Source of the DNA: Tubulanus polymorphus
Taxonomy: Eukaryota; Nemertea; Palaeonemertea; Tubulaniformes; Tubulanidae
Reading direction: 5' to 3'
Assembly: GCF_964204645.1 (NCBI RefSeq)
Contig: NC_134030.1
Coordinates: 7,128,278-7,192,277, forward strand
DNA: 64,000 nucleotides
Shown: one piece after another, positions 1 to 11,741 of the stretch
Layout of the letters: the number at the start of each line of letters is the position of its first letter
How positions within the stretch are numbered: position 1 is the stretch's first letter
Notes under the pieces: generated by a model
What the model was told of the DNA's origin: nothing
Seen by the model: only the letters and a program-made list of their open reading frames with translations
Databases searched by the model: none
Position numbers and translations under genes: made by a program

Positions 1-3000
1 AATGTGTAATTACCGCGACTCGCGATCAGCCCAAAATACCAATTCAAACCCATAATCAAAGACAACTTTGTTACGAGGATAAAATTACGATCGGGTCGTC
101 TTGTATTTCTTGTCATTTCCGACTCCTTTCTCGCGCGACAGATCGATTGAATGGTCAGAACGAAGAAAGTTAAATTAGCCGCGCATATGACGGCGATAGG
201 AACGAGAAATGTGTACAGAAGCTGCGTATAGTTAGAAATCCAACATACGTGAGCGTTAGCGTACATGAAACCGATATGCGGAAGCGTGTACGCGATCGCG
301 ATGCAGCTACCGACGAGAACAGCTGGCATGAACCACGCATACGCGCAGTAACCCCGTAGACGTGTCATCTGGTCGGCGCGGGTCCCTGTCTCGATCCCGG
401 CCGGTGTAGCGAACGTGCGGTATGTGTCGTAACCAATTACGTTCGACCAAAAGAACACGACGAGCCACAGATAGTGAACTAACATACCGATTACTGCGCA
501 GAGCACTGGGCGGGATAGTACCGATGACTGAAATACGACGGTGTTAAATAAAAGCATGACCAAAAATAACGATGCTGACATGTGCATGAGATTTATACCC
601 GGTAAAGATCGGAGCGATCGAAATACCGTGTAGGTTAAGAGCAGAACTGCAAGTCCGATCAGCGATAACGCACTTGTTACAACAGTGATCATCTCTTCAA
701 CGTCTGTATCGAGATCCTTCGTCAAATTGATCGTATCGAAACAAACGATGGCGGAGTTTCCTGCTAAATGAAACTGGAAAGGACTCAACAGTACGTCTAA
801 ACCATCAGCGGTCACCAGTCGGTGTTTCTGCCCGGTAGAAAGAAGGAATTCTCGACTGAAAATAACCTCCGAATCGCATCGATTGTCACAAATAGTCAAG
901 TATCGTTGCGGAACTTCCCCACGTCGAACGACGTATTCCAGAAATACGCCCGATGTTTTACGTAGGGGTAGCCACTGGGTACGCCGCTTGGTGGCGTTAG
1001 TAGCTGAAACGAATGACACGTATTCGATGCCTTGTTGATCTAAGATCGTGTAACTAGTATCATCAACGAGCTCGATTATTTTCTCTGGTAGACATTCTTT
1101 CAGGTCCGCGTAACGATGATTCCTAACTCGTAGTTCAAACTTTGAATCGTCAAATTTACAGCGAGCGTTCGATGCATTGACGGCACCGGTCATTCTGTCG
1201 AGCAGATTTTTCTCAGTCGTTTCGGTATAAAAGGCCGATGACAGGTCAATCGAAAATGAACAGCAATTATCATCGATCCGAAATGATATCGACAGGTTTT
1301 TTAAATTCGCTTTAAACGACTCGAAAAAGAAATCCTTCATCTTGTCCGTCAAGGAAATGATTGCAGTGACATCAGATGCGCAATTAAACGAAACGGATGA
1401 TTCGACATGAATCAGGCGTCTAGGCTCCACCGAGGGAAATTGCTCTTTATATTCTTCAACGTCCGAACACTGGCCATTCAGTGCATTAAAGAGTGTTCCC
1501 GGCGTTTGGCAATTCGGTAACTTTTGAACGAGACGATTGGTGTTCGAATCAATCAGTTGAGTCTCTATCAACATCGGTCGGGATAAATCGAATAGAACGG
1601 ATAAAACAGGCCTTTCATAATTTTTCATAACATCCGTCGGGAAGGCGCATTCGAAATCACTTCGTTCGTAGCCGTTACAGATAGCGCAGTGTATGTTTCT
1701 AAAGACCAGATTATTTTTGTTTTTAATGTAAATGGGCTCCACGTAGCTTTGACACGTCGTGTACCAAGGGTTCTTCGAATCGAGGCATTCTACGATCTGT
1801 TTCTTATTCTTAGAATCAAAACATTGCATTTCGTGGTTCGGAGAGTATTTCCACTCAATCTGTGGCACGTAGTAACCAGCGCGTAACCTCTCGAAAAGGC
1901 GACCATCGTCGCGAAAAGACACCGACTTAGCTTTAGGGCCCGGAGAATGAAAGCGTATATGGACCGGTGTCAAGGCGCTAGAGTCGATGTCTTCCACGTG
2001 GCAGCGAAGGCAAAAATAATTACGAAAGAGAAGATCGTCGTAGAAAACTGGCGTATACTCGACTAAATCGTTGATCGATGAATTCCAGCCGATATCGATC
2101 GGGTGTTCACACCGTCGTTTGATCGATGAATCAAACCGATTACTTGCGGGTGGACACCGCGAAACTGACCAATAGTTCCCAAGATTATTGTAACTGAAAT
2201 AGGAGACTTGAAATGAGCTGCATAAGACATAATTTACGATGGACGACGGAAATGGTGTTGCCGTGGTCGTGTTAGTGGCACAACTCGTGGCATAACTTTT
2301 GCAACAAATTCCCATCATGACGCACGTTTCTTCACACGAACAAACTGTCGTTTTTCTTCCACATTCACAGTCGGACCTCGCGCACTGCGGACTCGTGATC
2401 GCTGTGCGATTTTCACTCATTCCTGAAAAGCAAATTATGATAGCAATTTATTTTCGAAGGTAAATTACGTATTTATAGAAGCATTCACACGGGAGGCCTT
2501 ATCATCATTTTTAGGCCCAGTGCACGCATATAGCTATCACCATAAGAAGAACATCGCGAGAAAATATCACTCTTGAAGATGAATGAATGCCTTTGGTACA
2601 GTGGGCTTCATGTATTCAACTGAGTCACCAGTATATAGAATTTTACGCATGCATAGCTTGTGAAATCAACGTAAAAAAACTTGTATCACTGAAATTTTAG
2701 TAGTTCTATTGCTAAATCCATAACAAGCAAAAACAACGACAAAACACGTTTTTCGGCAATTGTTAAAATCGTACAACGTTATATACGTAACATATAATGT
2801 GAGAGAATCGCAGTAGTGATAAGAGCCGAAGAAAGGTGAAAATGTAGGATATAACATCAGACAACACAACGTCAAAAGCTGGCTGATGATCATTTTCACT
2901 CATTCCTGAAAAGCAAAGTTAAATAGCAATTCATTTTTGGATTTAGTTTACGAATTTATAGAAGTCTTCATACGAGAGGTCTCATTATCCTTCTTGGGCC

Positions 3001-3473
3001 CAGTGCACACGTAGTGCTATCACCAAAAGAAAAATCTCGCGAGAAAATTGAATAGATGTATAATCCTTGTACAGCGGTCTTAATGTATCAAATCGAATCA
3101 CCAGTATTTTTGCGCATGCATACCTTTGTGATATCAACGTGAAAAAACTTCTGTTACTGAAATTCATTTAGTTCTTTTGCAAAATCCATGACAAGCAACA
3201 ACAACGACAAAACTCGTTTTTCGGAGATTTTTAGTATCGTAGAGCGTTACATTAGATGTGAGAGAATCGCAGTGAATGATAAGATTTTAAAACCGAAGAA
3301 AGCCAAAAATGTAAAGAGATAACATTAGACAACAAGACGTCAAAAGCTGGCTGATGTTCATGTCACGTTCTGTGCAGATCTATGATAGAGTCGGGCGACG
3401 ATTTTCACTCACCTTTAGCCGCAGCTGCGGTTGAGAATAACACGTAAAGACGCATCAAACGAATCGGTAGCAT
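1..3473 (-). CDS. Somatomedin-B/7TM receptor GPCR-1 (3' end off window)
   Basis: Class-B/Methuselah-like seven-transmembrane receptor on the minus strand, cut by the left edge in or just after TM6. Exon 1 (3413-3473) starts MLPIRLMRLY and encodes a short hydrophobic signal peptide ending in phase 1 at a GTGAGT donor. Exon 2 begins at 2422 after TTTTCAG and stays open to base 1. Its N-terminus has the cysteine spacing of a somatomedin-B domain (DCECGRKTTVCSC, then GICCKSY). A long N-glycosylated ectodomain follows, then TM1 to TM6. It is the inverted partner of the complete receptor at 48139-51264 and should share its function, which is unknown (ligand unassigned). Its intron (2423-3412) is about twice as long as the partner's because a ~470-bp segment containing the acceptor is tandemly duplicated. 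It lies 664 bp downstream of channel A, same strand. Confidence 0.85.
2423..3412 (-). repeat. Tandem duplication inside the GPCR-1 intron
   Basis: The intron holds two adjacent related segments, about 2423-2900 and 2900-3375. Each begins with the same acceptor-plus-exon start (CTCATTCCTGAAAAGCAAA on the plus strand) and ends near the CTGGCTGATG motif. The segment next to exon 2 is almost identical to the single intron of GPCR-2 (48209-48730), while the distal one is clearly diverged. The duplicated acceptor at about 2905-2912 is a possible cryptic 3' splice site. Confidence 0.75.
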
Positions 3474-4137
3474 GGCGGAGATGATATCTTCCTCGTGCTG
3501 GTATTGTGTGTATCCGAAGAATAACCTTTTATCATCGCTTCCGCACCCATTATCGAACATACATGTATATAAACATTGGACAAATTAAATCAGCATCTTT
3601 CTCTATCTTACGGGCAAGACGTATTATCTATATCAGATAATGGACTTTTTACATTTAGCTAAATTGTATTTACTGCATTACTATATAATTTACAGGTGAG
3701 TTATATTGTTAGTTTAGAAAGATCATGCTCCGTAAGAATTAAATGAACTATACTATGTGTATGAGTATATATTCTACTAAATAAGGCACGAATCTTAACC
3801 TCGTACGTGGCTCCATCCAGTGTATCCTAAAACCCATCTCGTCGAGGCTTTATCCGAAAATTTATCTGAGGCTTTATCTTTTACGTCCGGCTTTTACCGA
3901 AACTGCATCCCTTTCTCCAGAATAAAATGAGTAAAATCACATATTGCATGTATTTAAACGTATATGAATGTGGTTATTACAAATGTAGGTTTATTTACAA
4001 ATGATAGTAATAAAGTGTAAACAGGTTTTTGTTCTGAATTTCGGTATCGTGTCTAGTTTAATGAGAGATAATGAATCAGTAATATGTATGATTATCAAGT
4101 GATCAAAATGAAAGACTGGCGGCGTTTCGTCCCGTTT
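3474..4137. other. Spacer between channel A and GPCR-1
   Basis: No gene. It should hold the 3' UTR of channel A (TTTATT near 3988, i.e. AATAAA on the minus strand) and the promoter of GPCR-1. The block around 3540-3790 recurs in the F/GPCR-2 spacer (about 47860-48070), downstream of channel B (about 11200-11440) and partly downstream of C (about 18720-18790). The GGCTTTATCCGA-rich block at 3830-3930 recurs downstream of B, C and D. Confidence 0.6.
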
Positions 4138-7100
4138 CTAAATCGGAGACGTGATCGCATTGATATGGTTCTCATTTCTACCAAATCGATTCGCTTCACA
4201 TCCGTTCTTCGTCTCGGTGACGCCATCTTGTTCGTCCTGTTTATCAGTGCGCTTTCGTCGCAGCCGCTTCAAGAGGTACACGAGTTGAGATCCGAAAAAC
4301 CAGACGACCTCGGCAATCGCCAGTAGTGATCCGCCTAAATAAAGCCCGGCAGAACCACCTATATCACCTAAAATACGAGAATGAGACACGAATGTAACAC
4401 AGAATTCACGATATAACGATCTCCTTATAGGTATGTAACACATTTTATCAACATCAGGCATAATCTCTTTGGATGGATATTCTTAAACGATGTATGCTCA
4501 TTTTGCCGTAGTAAAAATAAGGACTCTACAGGTAGCAAATAAGGACTCTACAGCCCGATATTATAGAATCGAGAATCAATGCATTGTCTCTGAAGCGTAA
4601 CTTAAGTCACTGTAAAAACCCACAACGCCGTTTGCATTCCGGATCTACCAAGCATATATCATATATACTAATGAATTCTAATCGAGACTTATTCATAAAA
4701 GAAAATATACGACAATCTGATAATTCTTAATTCTCTTAGTTTTTTTTCATTTAGATTGTATAAGTAAAACACCAAGTTTCTATTGAATGATTAAACATTT
4801 TATCAATTTCGTGTACTTACAAACCAACGAAAACCACAAATATCCTTCAGACTTTTTCAACGTCTCCAAACTCAGCGTTTGAAAGTAGACTGAGACGTAT
4901 ACGTAATTATTTCTGGAAATATAAGTCAGAAATCGAACGTAATAACTAAATTACCACCGGAAACAGCTTGTAGAACTTCCTAACAAGAATACTAACACTA
5001 CAAAGTTTTCACCAATGACAATGCTGTTCCGATACTTTGTCACATGATTGTTTAAGAGCGAGTTTGCAAGCGTCAATTCAGTTTGCGCCTCGAGATATTT
5101 TTTCATAGTTTCTGTTAATTCATTATTTTCTTCGACGATGTACTGAAGTTTTTTCTTCATTTTCGCCAATGATGTTCTAGCATCAGCAGGAATCATATAA
5201 CTGAGCATCTTTCCGATGAAGTCTCTTGCAGGTTGGCTACGCCGGTCCATATCTTTAACGACCGAGGATATCACTTTCAACGAATTATCCATGAACGTTT
5301 GTAGATCTAGCGGGAACTTCTCCAGTAGCTCTTTATTATCAAACATCAAAGAATTTAAGTCCACCATGGAAATCTGTTTCTGCGCGATCATTGTTTTAAG
5401 CCGTCGAGTGACATTCGCGTTTATTACTTCAATGTCGTCGCTCAATGTTACTATGTTGATAGGTGTAGGGAAAAGTATCCGTTTAGCTGCGCCATACTTC
5501 ATAGGTGCGCTGATACTGTTTTCATATAAGATTGTAACATATTTCAGATATAAGTCGGACAAATCTATTCTGGAGGTCTTTAATGAATTCACAAGATCAT
5601 CAAATATATAAACAACAGTATTCAATTTGGTTTTCAGATCAATCGCAGATTTTTCGAATTCATCGATAATGCCAGGAAACTGACCGGTTAGATTGTAGAA
5701 ATTGTCCCAATACCGTCTTGATTGATTTTTACCAACATCGTATAACTTTACCTTAGAATCATTACAGGCAGTAATCAATGCGTCACATGATTCTTGAAAG
5801 CTTTTAATACTACCAATAATTGTTGGATAATTGATCAATGACTTCACGAAAGTTGTATATTCTCTGAAGTTGGTATATAGATCCTGAAAAGCTAGCCGAG
5901 TCGATATCGCTGTGTTAAGCATATGTTTGTTTACGAAACCGACATTTGAAAACGCTTCTTGAAAATTTATTTGCGATACAGCCGACGAGTTCGTTAGGAA
6001 ATCATTTATCACTTTGAAATCTGAAACAAGGGTCTCGTTAAGGGCTGTTTTGAAGTTTACCAAGCCCGGAATAACTATCGTGGAGATTTTTTCCAATTCG
6101 GTATAGCGTAAATAATTCACTTTCTCCGCTCGTACAGATATTGACATTTCTCTAAGTTTTTTTGCGACGTAGAGCTTATCGGAATAGATGATTTTATCTT
6201 GATCCTCCAGAAAATCGCTTACGTTTTTTATGACCATTTCAGATTTTTCTAGTGATGAAACAAAATTGAAAACCGTAGAAAAGCTCGCATTCGCCAGACG
6301 AGGGTCAGCGTTATATAGAGCTTCTCTTGCCATTTTGTAATCTGCTAACATGTTCAGATTGTTTTTCTCTTTTTGTGCCATTTTCCGCGCCATGCTTTTC
6401 GACAGAGCCGCGTAACTGATTCGTGAATCGTACGTCAGTTGTTGACAAGGTGGTGGACATTCCCTAGTGCCGCAAACTGTTTGATTTCGACGCATTCTCG
6501 CTTTAAAATTAAAAGAAATGACAATTATATAACGTATACAGAATAAGTGAAGGGACAAGACGGTTGCCGGTATGTGCGAGGCATCGATCTAAGATCTGGT
6601 GAGTGAGTGCTAGTGCACCGATAACCACTTCCCTTTCCCTTACCGAGTTCTAGTTGGTAGCAATATCTGTGCTGTTCTAAAGTACAATACGGCAGACCTG
6701 CGGTACTGTCTTCGGCATAAAACGGCAGGCATTTACATATTGATGACGTCACCCGTATATAACAGTTATGTTCGCACATACTTTGTCTTTGGGCGTATTT
6801 CATGCAGTTTCCGTACGGATCTTGCAATTCGGTCGTCTGAAATGAAACCGAATAGACAGACGTTTTTATTTTTGGGTTGAATGATACAGGAAACTAATAA
6901 CAGCTCATCTTTCTTAAAAAAAGTATCTTGAAAGGGATTCAATGAATGCAAATGATAAATTGCCAGCATATTTTACTGCATTCGCCAATTCACTTATGTA
7001 CACCAACGTTCTAACTCTACAGTTTACCTTTTTAGCTTGAACATCGATAAGCGCACTCATTGAGGGCGGTACAGATAACGACAAATCTTTCATACGAATT

Positions 7101-10100
7101 CCTTGATGTTTATCATGAACTAGAACCTTGAGTCCGGCGGATTTGTGGTCTCCTTCCATATCCTGGTACTGTTCTAAGTTGATCAACAGGTTCAAGCCAT
7201 ATGCCGCTCCTGTATTGAAGTAACGATTTCTTTAGATTACTGAACACGAGTTTCATTTAAGGAATGGATATACAAGAAAATCAACTTCATTTTTACCGGT
7301 CCCTTGGCTGTAGAGATGTTTTTTCTTGTCGTGATTAAACCCGAAGCATTGTCCGTAGTCAGTCAACATAGTTGTCAGGTTAGCCATTGTCAGTGCCTCT
7401 GATTGGAAGTTCGCGCTTTAGCAATTAAATAGAATTTACACGTAATCCATCACATTTGGCTACGAGATAATGATCTCAAACTACATTGATTTAACTTACG
7501 ACTTCACGGTATCGTTCAAACGATGGCCGTATTTCAATATCAGTGACCGCATATCAACATTCTTTAGAGCGTCTTCCGTCGAATAATTTCCAGTAATCGA
7601 AATGTTTTCAGTAGTTGACAAATTTGTGTTTGTCGATATATTTTCAGTTTTTGGTGTTATTGGTCTCACGTTCTGGCGGTAGAACCTATCGATCGACTTG
7701 AACAATCCATCATTATATACATCAGATAATCTAAAGAGAAGAATAATGAGTAGACTCAAAATCATTTGAACGGAAAGACATGCTTAATGTTTAATTTGAC
7801 TTATACTGAATGCTGCTCTGCTGAAATATACCTGAAAGTGTTGGTGTTACAGATGGTAACTGCCGGGAATGGTATCTGACCTCGATTGTTGTCCAGAGAT
7901 ATATCCACGGTAACCGGCCTTGAAATGTAATATTTGACTCGGTCGTGCACCTGGTAGATTAACGCCCCAGTCATACCGAAAAACAACATCAACCAAATAC
8001 ATCTAGAATATAACAGAAGATGCCAACCGTGTCACGTAAAAAAAGACACCATTGCCAAAAATCAAATAGGCTTCATGCCGAAATGTAGATAGCTACAGAC
8101 CATTACTTTATACTAAATAAAAACGGTTAATCGATAGAAAAGAAGCCGTTAGCTAATTAGATTTTATTCAGTTGCTTTATAGACCTGCTTTATAGTTGCT
8201 TTTATTCGACTCTGTTTCCAAAATAAATTACTTGTCTACATCACCGCTATTCAAAACTGATAAAGGGATTCGACACGGAAATATCCTGACATTTAAAAAG
8301 ATGTATTTATTGACCAGTTATTAATTCAATGTAAAAAAGAAATCTATTCCGAGATATTATTTCGGGATAAATTCAGAAAACGTTTTATTCAATGGAAATG
8401 TCCCGTAGACCACGGGTAGATTATCTCAGAGAAAAATAATTTCGATTACATCAAACAATTTTGGGGACTTTATTCCGAGTTGTTATGTCAAAATTAATTC
8501 TGAAAATATTTTCTTTATCTCATGTCCCCAGGTCGCGTCCTTACATTCTTTCTTTTTGACTTTTCCTATATTCTGTATTGCGTGGTGGCTGATTCGTATT
8601 ACCTGTATACACTAAATAGTACGGAGCCCCGGAGGTGACATGGTGAGAAATAAATATATTTTTTTCGTTCGAACGAAATAACCATGTCACCTCCGGGCTC
8701 CGTAATGTAGTAATGTTGTAATTATTTGAAAACAATAAATTTGGACCTAGTCTGAATATTAACGGATGTCAATATATGTCGTCATCATAAATTCAAGCCA
8801 AGTACTTCGGGTAAGTGTGAGCGTACGTCCCTATGATTAATTTCTGTATTGGTTTTACCTCATAACAAATTAATAAGGCCTACTATCGAATTTTCCAGTG
8901 TACGAATAATGCTTATTTTGAGTCGAGTATAAGGTCTGTAAAATGACATAGACCCACATAGTGCTCTCTGCGGAGGGATCCATTTTAAATCATCTTGTTC
9001 TCTTTTGAATTCGATGATGTCATAACGTTCGAATGATCAAGTTCAAATCACGATTCGTGTGACGAATCGTGGGTACCAATGCAGATCCTAGGTACTTACA
9101 CGTCTACATTTGCGTGGCTATACCACGTGGACATACCCAAAATATATTACCACAATTTGAATAAGGTTCCTTTAGCTCGACACATATCTATTGTGTTTCG
9201 TCGGTAGAATTATCATTCATAGAGACGAACAAATAATAAGGCTATCTGGGGTTATTTTGACTTTTTGTGATAGCAACGACGTTTTGGCCAACGAGTCTAA
9301 ACGTCTAGGCATAAAATCTTGGTTGAAATATTGCGCTTAAAGTGAGGTTGAACGCTTAACCAACCTGACGACTGGGAGTGCTTTTTTCTTATGAAGCCTT
9401 GAACCGTGAAATGGTCAATGAATCTGGGTTTCACGTTTGATGAATGGACATTTTCTGTCCAAAGAATCAGTTAGAACCTGGGCCTGGTGGCCTGGGTGTC
9501 CCATATTTTTTATATAAATCAAACCGGCCATGTATTTCAACCACAAGCTTTCAACATTATCTGATAATGTTGATTTTGATTCAAAAGTTTTGCACATTTG
9601 CTTGCTCTTCTTCGTTTCAGAATATAACTCTCAGAGTATGGTTTATTTCAGCATCCATTTTATCTCAGGTGTCAAAAGGTAAAATAACGGGCGAGTAAGT
9701 CATGTCGAAATGTAATTATAATTCATTTATTTATATGAAAACCCATGTACATAGGAAATAATTCAAGTTCTACTCAATCAATTAAATAACAAAATATTGG
9801 GAAAATGAAGGAGCAAAATAGTAGATAACTTATTCATCTAACATTCGCGAGCGGGGAGCTCTCATCACGGTGTCGAGTGTATCCAACAATGGACAAGCGT
9901 GCAATATTAGGCTATGGATATAATTCACTCTGGCAGTCAGAGGAAATACGATATCACGAAAAAGGATATACGTAAGATAAAAAGAAACTCTATCGAATTG
10001 AAAAACAAAATATTCTTTACTATGTTTACGGTTATGATATCAATGTAAAGGGGAAAAATTTCTCTTTCAACCTGCTCTAAAAAAAAAACAGAAAGCAGGG

Positions 10101-10782
10101 AGCAGTGGATTCCCTGTATCCATGCCAACATGCTCGGACACAATGATTATAATCGAACTGGAAATAGTAGGTTTTGGCATAACTAGAAAATATCCGGAAG
10201 GTGGATATTGTAAAAAAAGAGACTGGAAGACCGGCGAAATAAAACGATAACTTATGGCCTATAATATTAGGGGTGTATATAGATCCGCAGTTAGTAATTT
10301 CCTCCGGATGAAATGTGAAATAGGTTCTTAGGGACATTAGAAACTTTCTGATCCAGCAAAGTCATTCTTAAAACAACCTAAAAAGCTTAGAAAGTGTAAT
10401 AAACTTATACAAAAATTAATGGTAAATCTCCAGGATGGGAACTTGTGAGAATGGATTTCGGAAAAATTGTCTTAAAATGGCGTTTTGAAGGTTGTGCGAT
10501 GAAACAACTGAATAAGTTTTCATATCGATGAAAACAAGTTTTTACTGGCAAGAATTATTCAATTTGAAGTGCCGTTGGTTGACAATAGTGAATATCATTG
10601 TTTTTGTAATTCAATCATCTGATGGAAATGAAAAACGCTTACCTGATGGTGATAGTTGGAGAGTGTCCTATGTATCTAACCCCGTGAAATGCCGTGTCAT
10701 TAGAAAAGTCGGAAAGCGCTTCTTTGAAAGTTTGTTTATCTTCGGTTTTAACCGCTGCCATTTTCGAATCTGCCTTCGTCAT
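4138..10782 (-). CDS. DEG/ENaC-family channel A with giant thumb insertion
   Basis: Amiloride-sensitive-type cation channel subunit (family function: trimeric plasma-membrane Na+ channel). Exons, 5' to 3': 10643-10782, 7832-8002, 7500-7730, 7297-7415, 7028-7209, 6644-6836, 4997-6500, 4821-4912, 4138-4367. Phases join into one frame of 953 residues. The N-terminus has the His-Gly gating motif (AFHGVRYI), TM1 is followed by FPAVTICN, then the cysteine-rich ectodomain, ECPPPC, a ~440-residue helical insertion in exon 7, and DIGGSAGLYLGGS with TM2. The selectivity filter reads GGS where the other five copies read GAS. The tail ends TSPI, a class-I PDZ-ligand-like end. The start MTKADS is chosen because it aligns with B and F; an in-frame upstream ATG exists but F has a stop there. 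Intron 1 (2.6 kb) holds hairpin element 8619-8705. Subunit type and gating stimulus are unknown. Confidence 0.88.
8619..8705. repeat. Near-perfect hairpin (foldback) element
   Basis: The left arm at 8619-8644 (GTACGGAGCCCCGGAGGTGA...) is the inverse of the right arm at 8681-8705. The loop contains a second palindrome, TTTCGTTCGAACGAAA. It sits in intron 1 of channel A at a place where channel B carries an unrelated ~530-bp insertion, so the surrounding site has been hit more than once. It may be a small foldback/MITE element. No transposase is encoded. Confidence 0.7.
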
Positions 10783-10855
10783 AATCCGTATTAAAAGAAA
10801 ACTTTTCTGACAGCAGCCCAAGACAAAGAGCGCTGCCACCGATGGTGGTAGAATA

Positions 10856-10918
10856 ATGATTGGCTGGCACATTCTCTCAGCTGCAGGTGGTTACTGCCAT
10901 GGTTGCCAAGCAAGTCCA
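10856..10918 (-). promoter_or_regulatory. Conserved upstream block of channel A
   Basis: Read on the coding strand, about 75-135 bp before the ATG, this block has GGCAACCATGGCAGTAACC, then GCAGCTGAGAGAATG, then AGCCAATCAT. The same order of elements (GTAACCAT, an E-box-like CAGCTG, a CCAAT box) is recognisable upstream of all six channels while the surrounding DNA is less alike, so it is a candidate core promoter or 5' UTR element. The GTAACCAT part faintly resembles an RFX X-box; that reading is inference. Confidence 0.45.
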
Positions 10919-11741
10919 ATACAAAAACCACCAACCCAGGATTCATTTTTACAGTTTTAAGTTCAGAGATTTGAATTATAGATTCAAATCTCAGTTAAAA
11001 ATAAAGTATAATTTTGTAGCATATTGTCTGTGAAATAAGGATTAATGCATTGTTACGTATTCTATGTATTTGATTGATTTATTAGGTATTAGACGTTCGA
11101 TAAAAAGCTACCAAAATGAATACTGGCGCCCGCATTTGAATATCAGGGAATTTTACGTTCTAGCCCGAATCAGCCACATCTATCGATGCATTTGTACTCA
11201 TAACCAAACATATATGAATATAAACGTTGAATAAATTGAATTAGCATCTTGCTTTATCATACAGGCAAGATGCATTTCTATAGGATATAACGGAAATCAT
11301 TTAGATTGTTTTTACCGCATTACCTTTTAATTCCATTTACAGGCGAATTCAATGCGGTGAGTTTAGAAAGATCATGTTCCGTAAGAATTGGATGAGCTAT
11401 TTTATTTGTGTTAGTATATATCCTCTTAGATAAGAACGTCGCGACTCTAGAAATGTGTATTTAGATCCGTTCAGAGAATTCGAAAACCCTTCTCACCGAG
11501 GCCCGCTTGCTGCTGGCTTTATCCGATATTTCACCCTTCCCCAAAACAAGTAGATTAACAATATAATTGCATGGATTCAAAATAAACATTACACATTACA
11601 AATATTTACAATTATAACAAAGTGCAAGAGGTATTTTGTTTTGAATTTGTAAATTCGACAACGTGTCTAGTTGAATGGGAGAGATAATGAATCAGTAAAT
11701 CGTATAATATTTAAGTGATTAATATGATTTATTTTGCGGAA
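10919..11741. other. Spacer between channels A and B
   Basis: No coding potential seen. The segment around 11200-11440 matches the DNA just upstream of both receptor genes (the GCATCTTGCTTTATC and GATCATGTTCCGTAAGAATT stretches). The block around 11480-11550 matches the downstream flank of the other channels. The duplicated unit therefore carried receptor-proximal DNA with it. Confidence 0.55.

Noticed and set aside
5216-5611. Conserved open frames antisense to channel exon 7 (also 12600-12980, 20682-20864, 46247-46642)
   Set aside because: They recur only because the sense exon is conserved. They follow the sense codon pattern in mirror frame and vary in length between copies.
4997-6500. 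Channel exon 7 as a separate intronless gene
   Set aside because: It starts with an acceptor and ends with a donor in every copy, and its phases join exons 6 and 8 into one channel protein with no channel exon left over.
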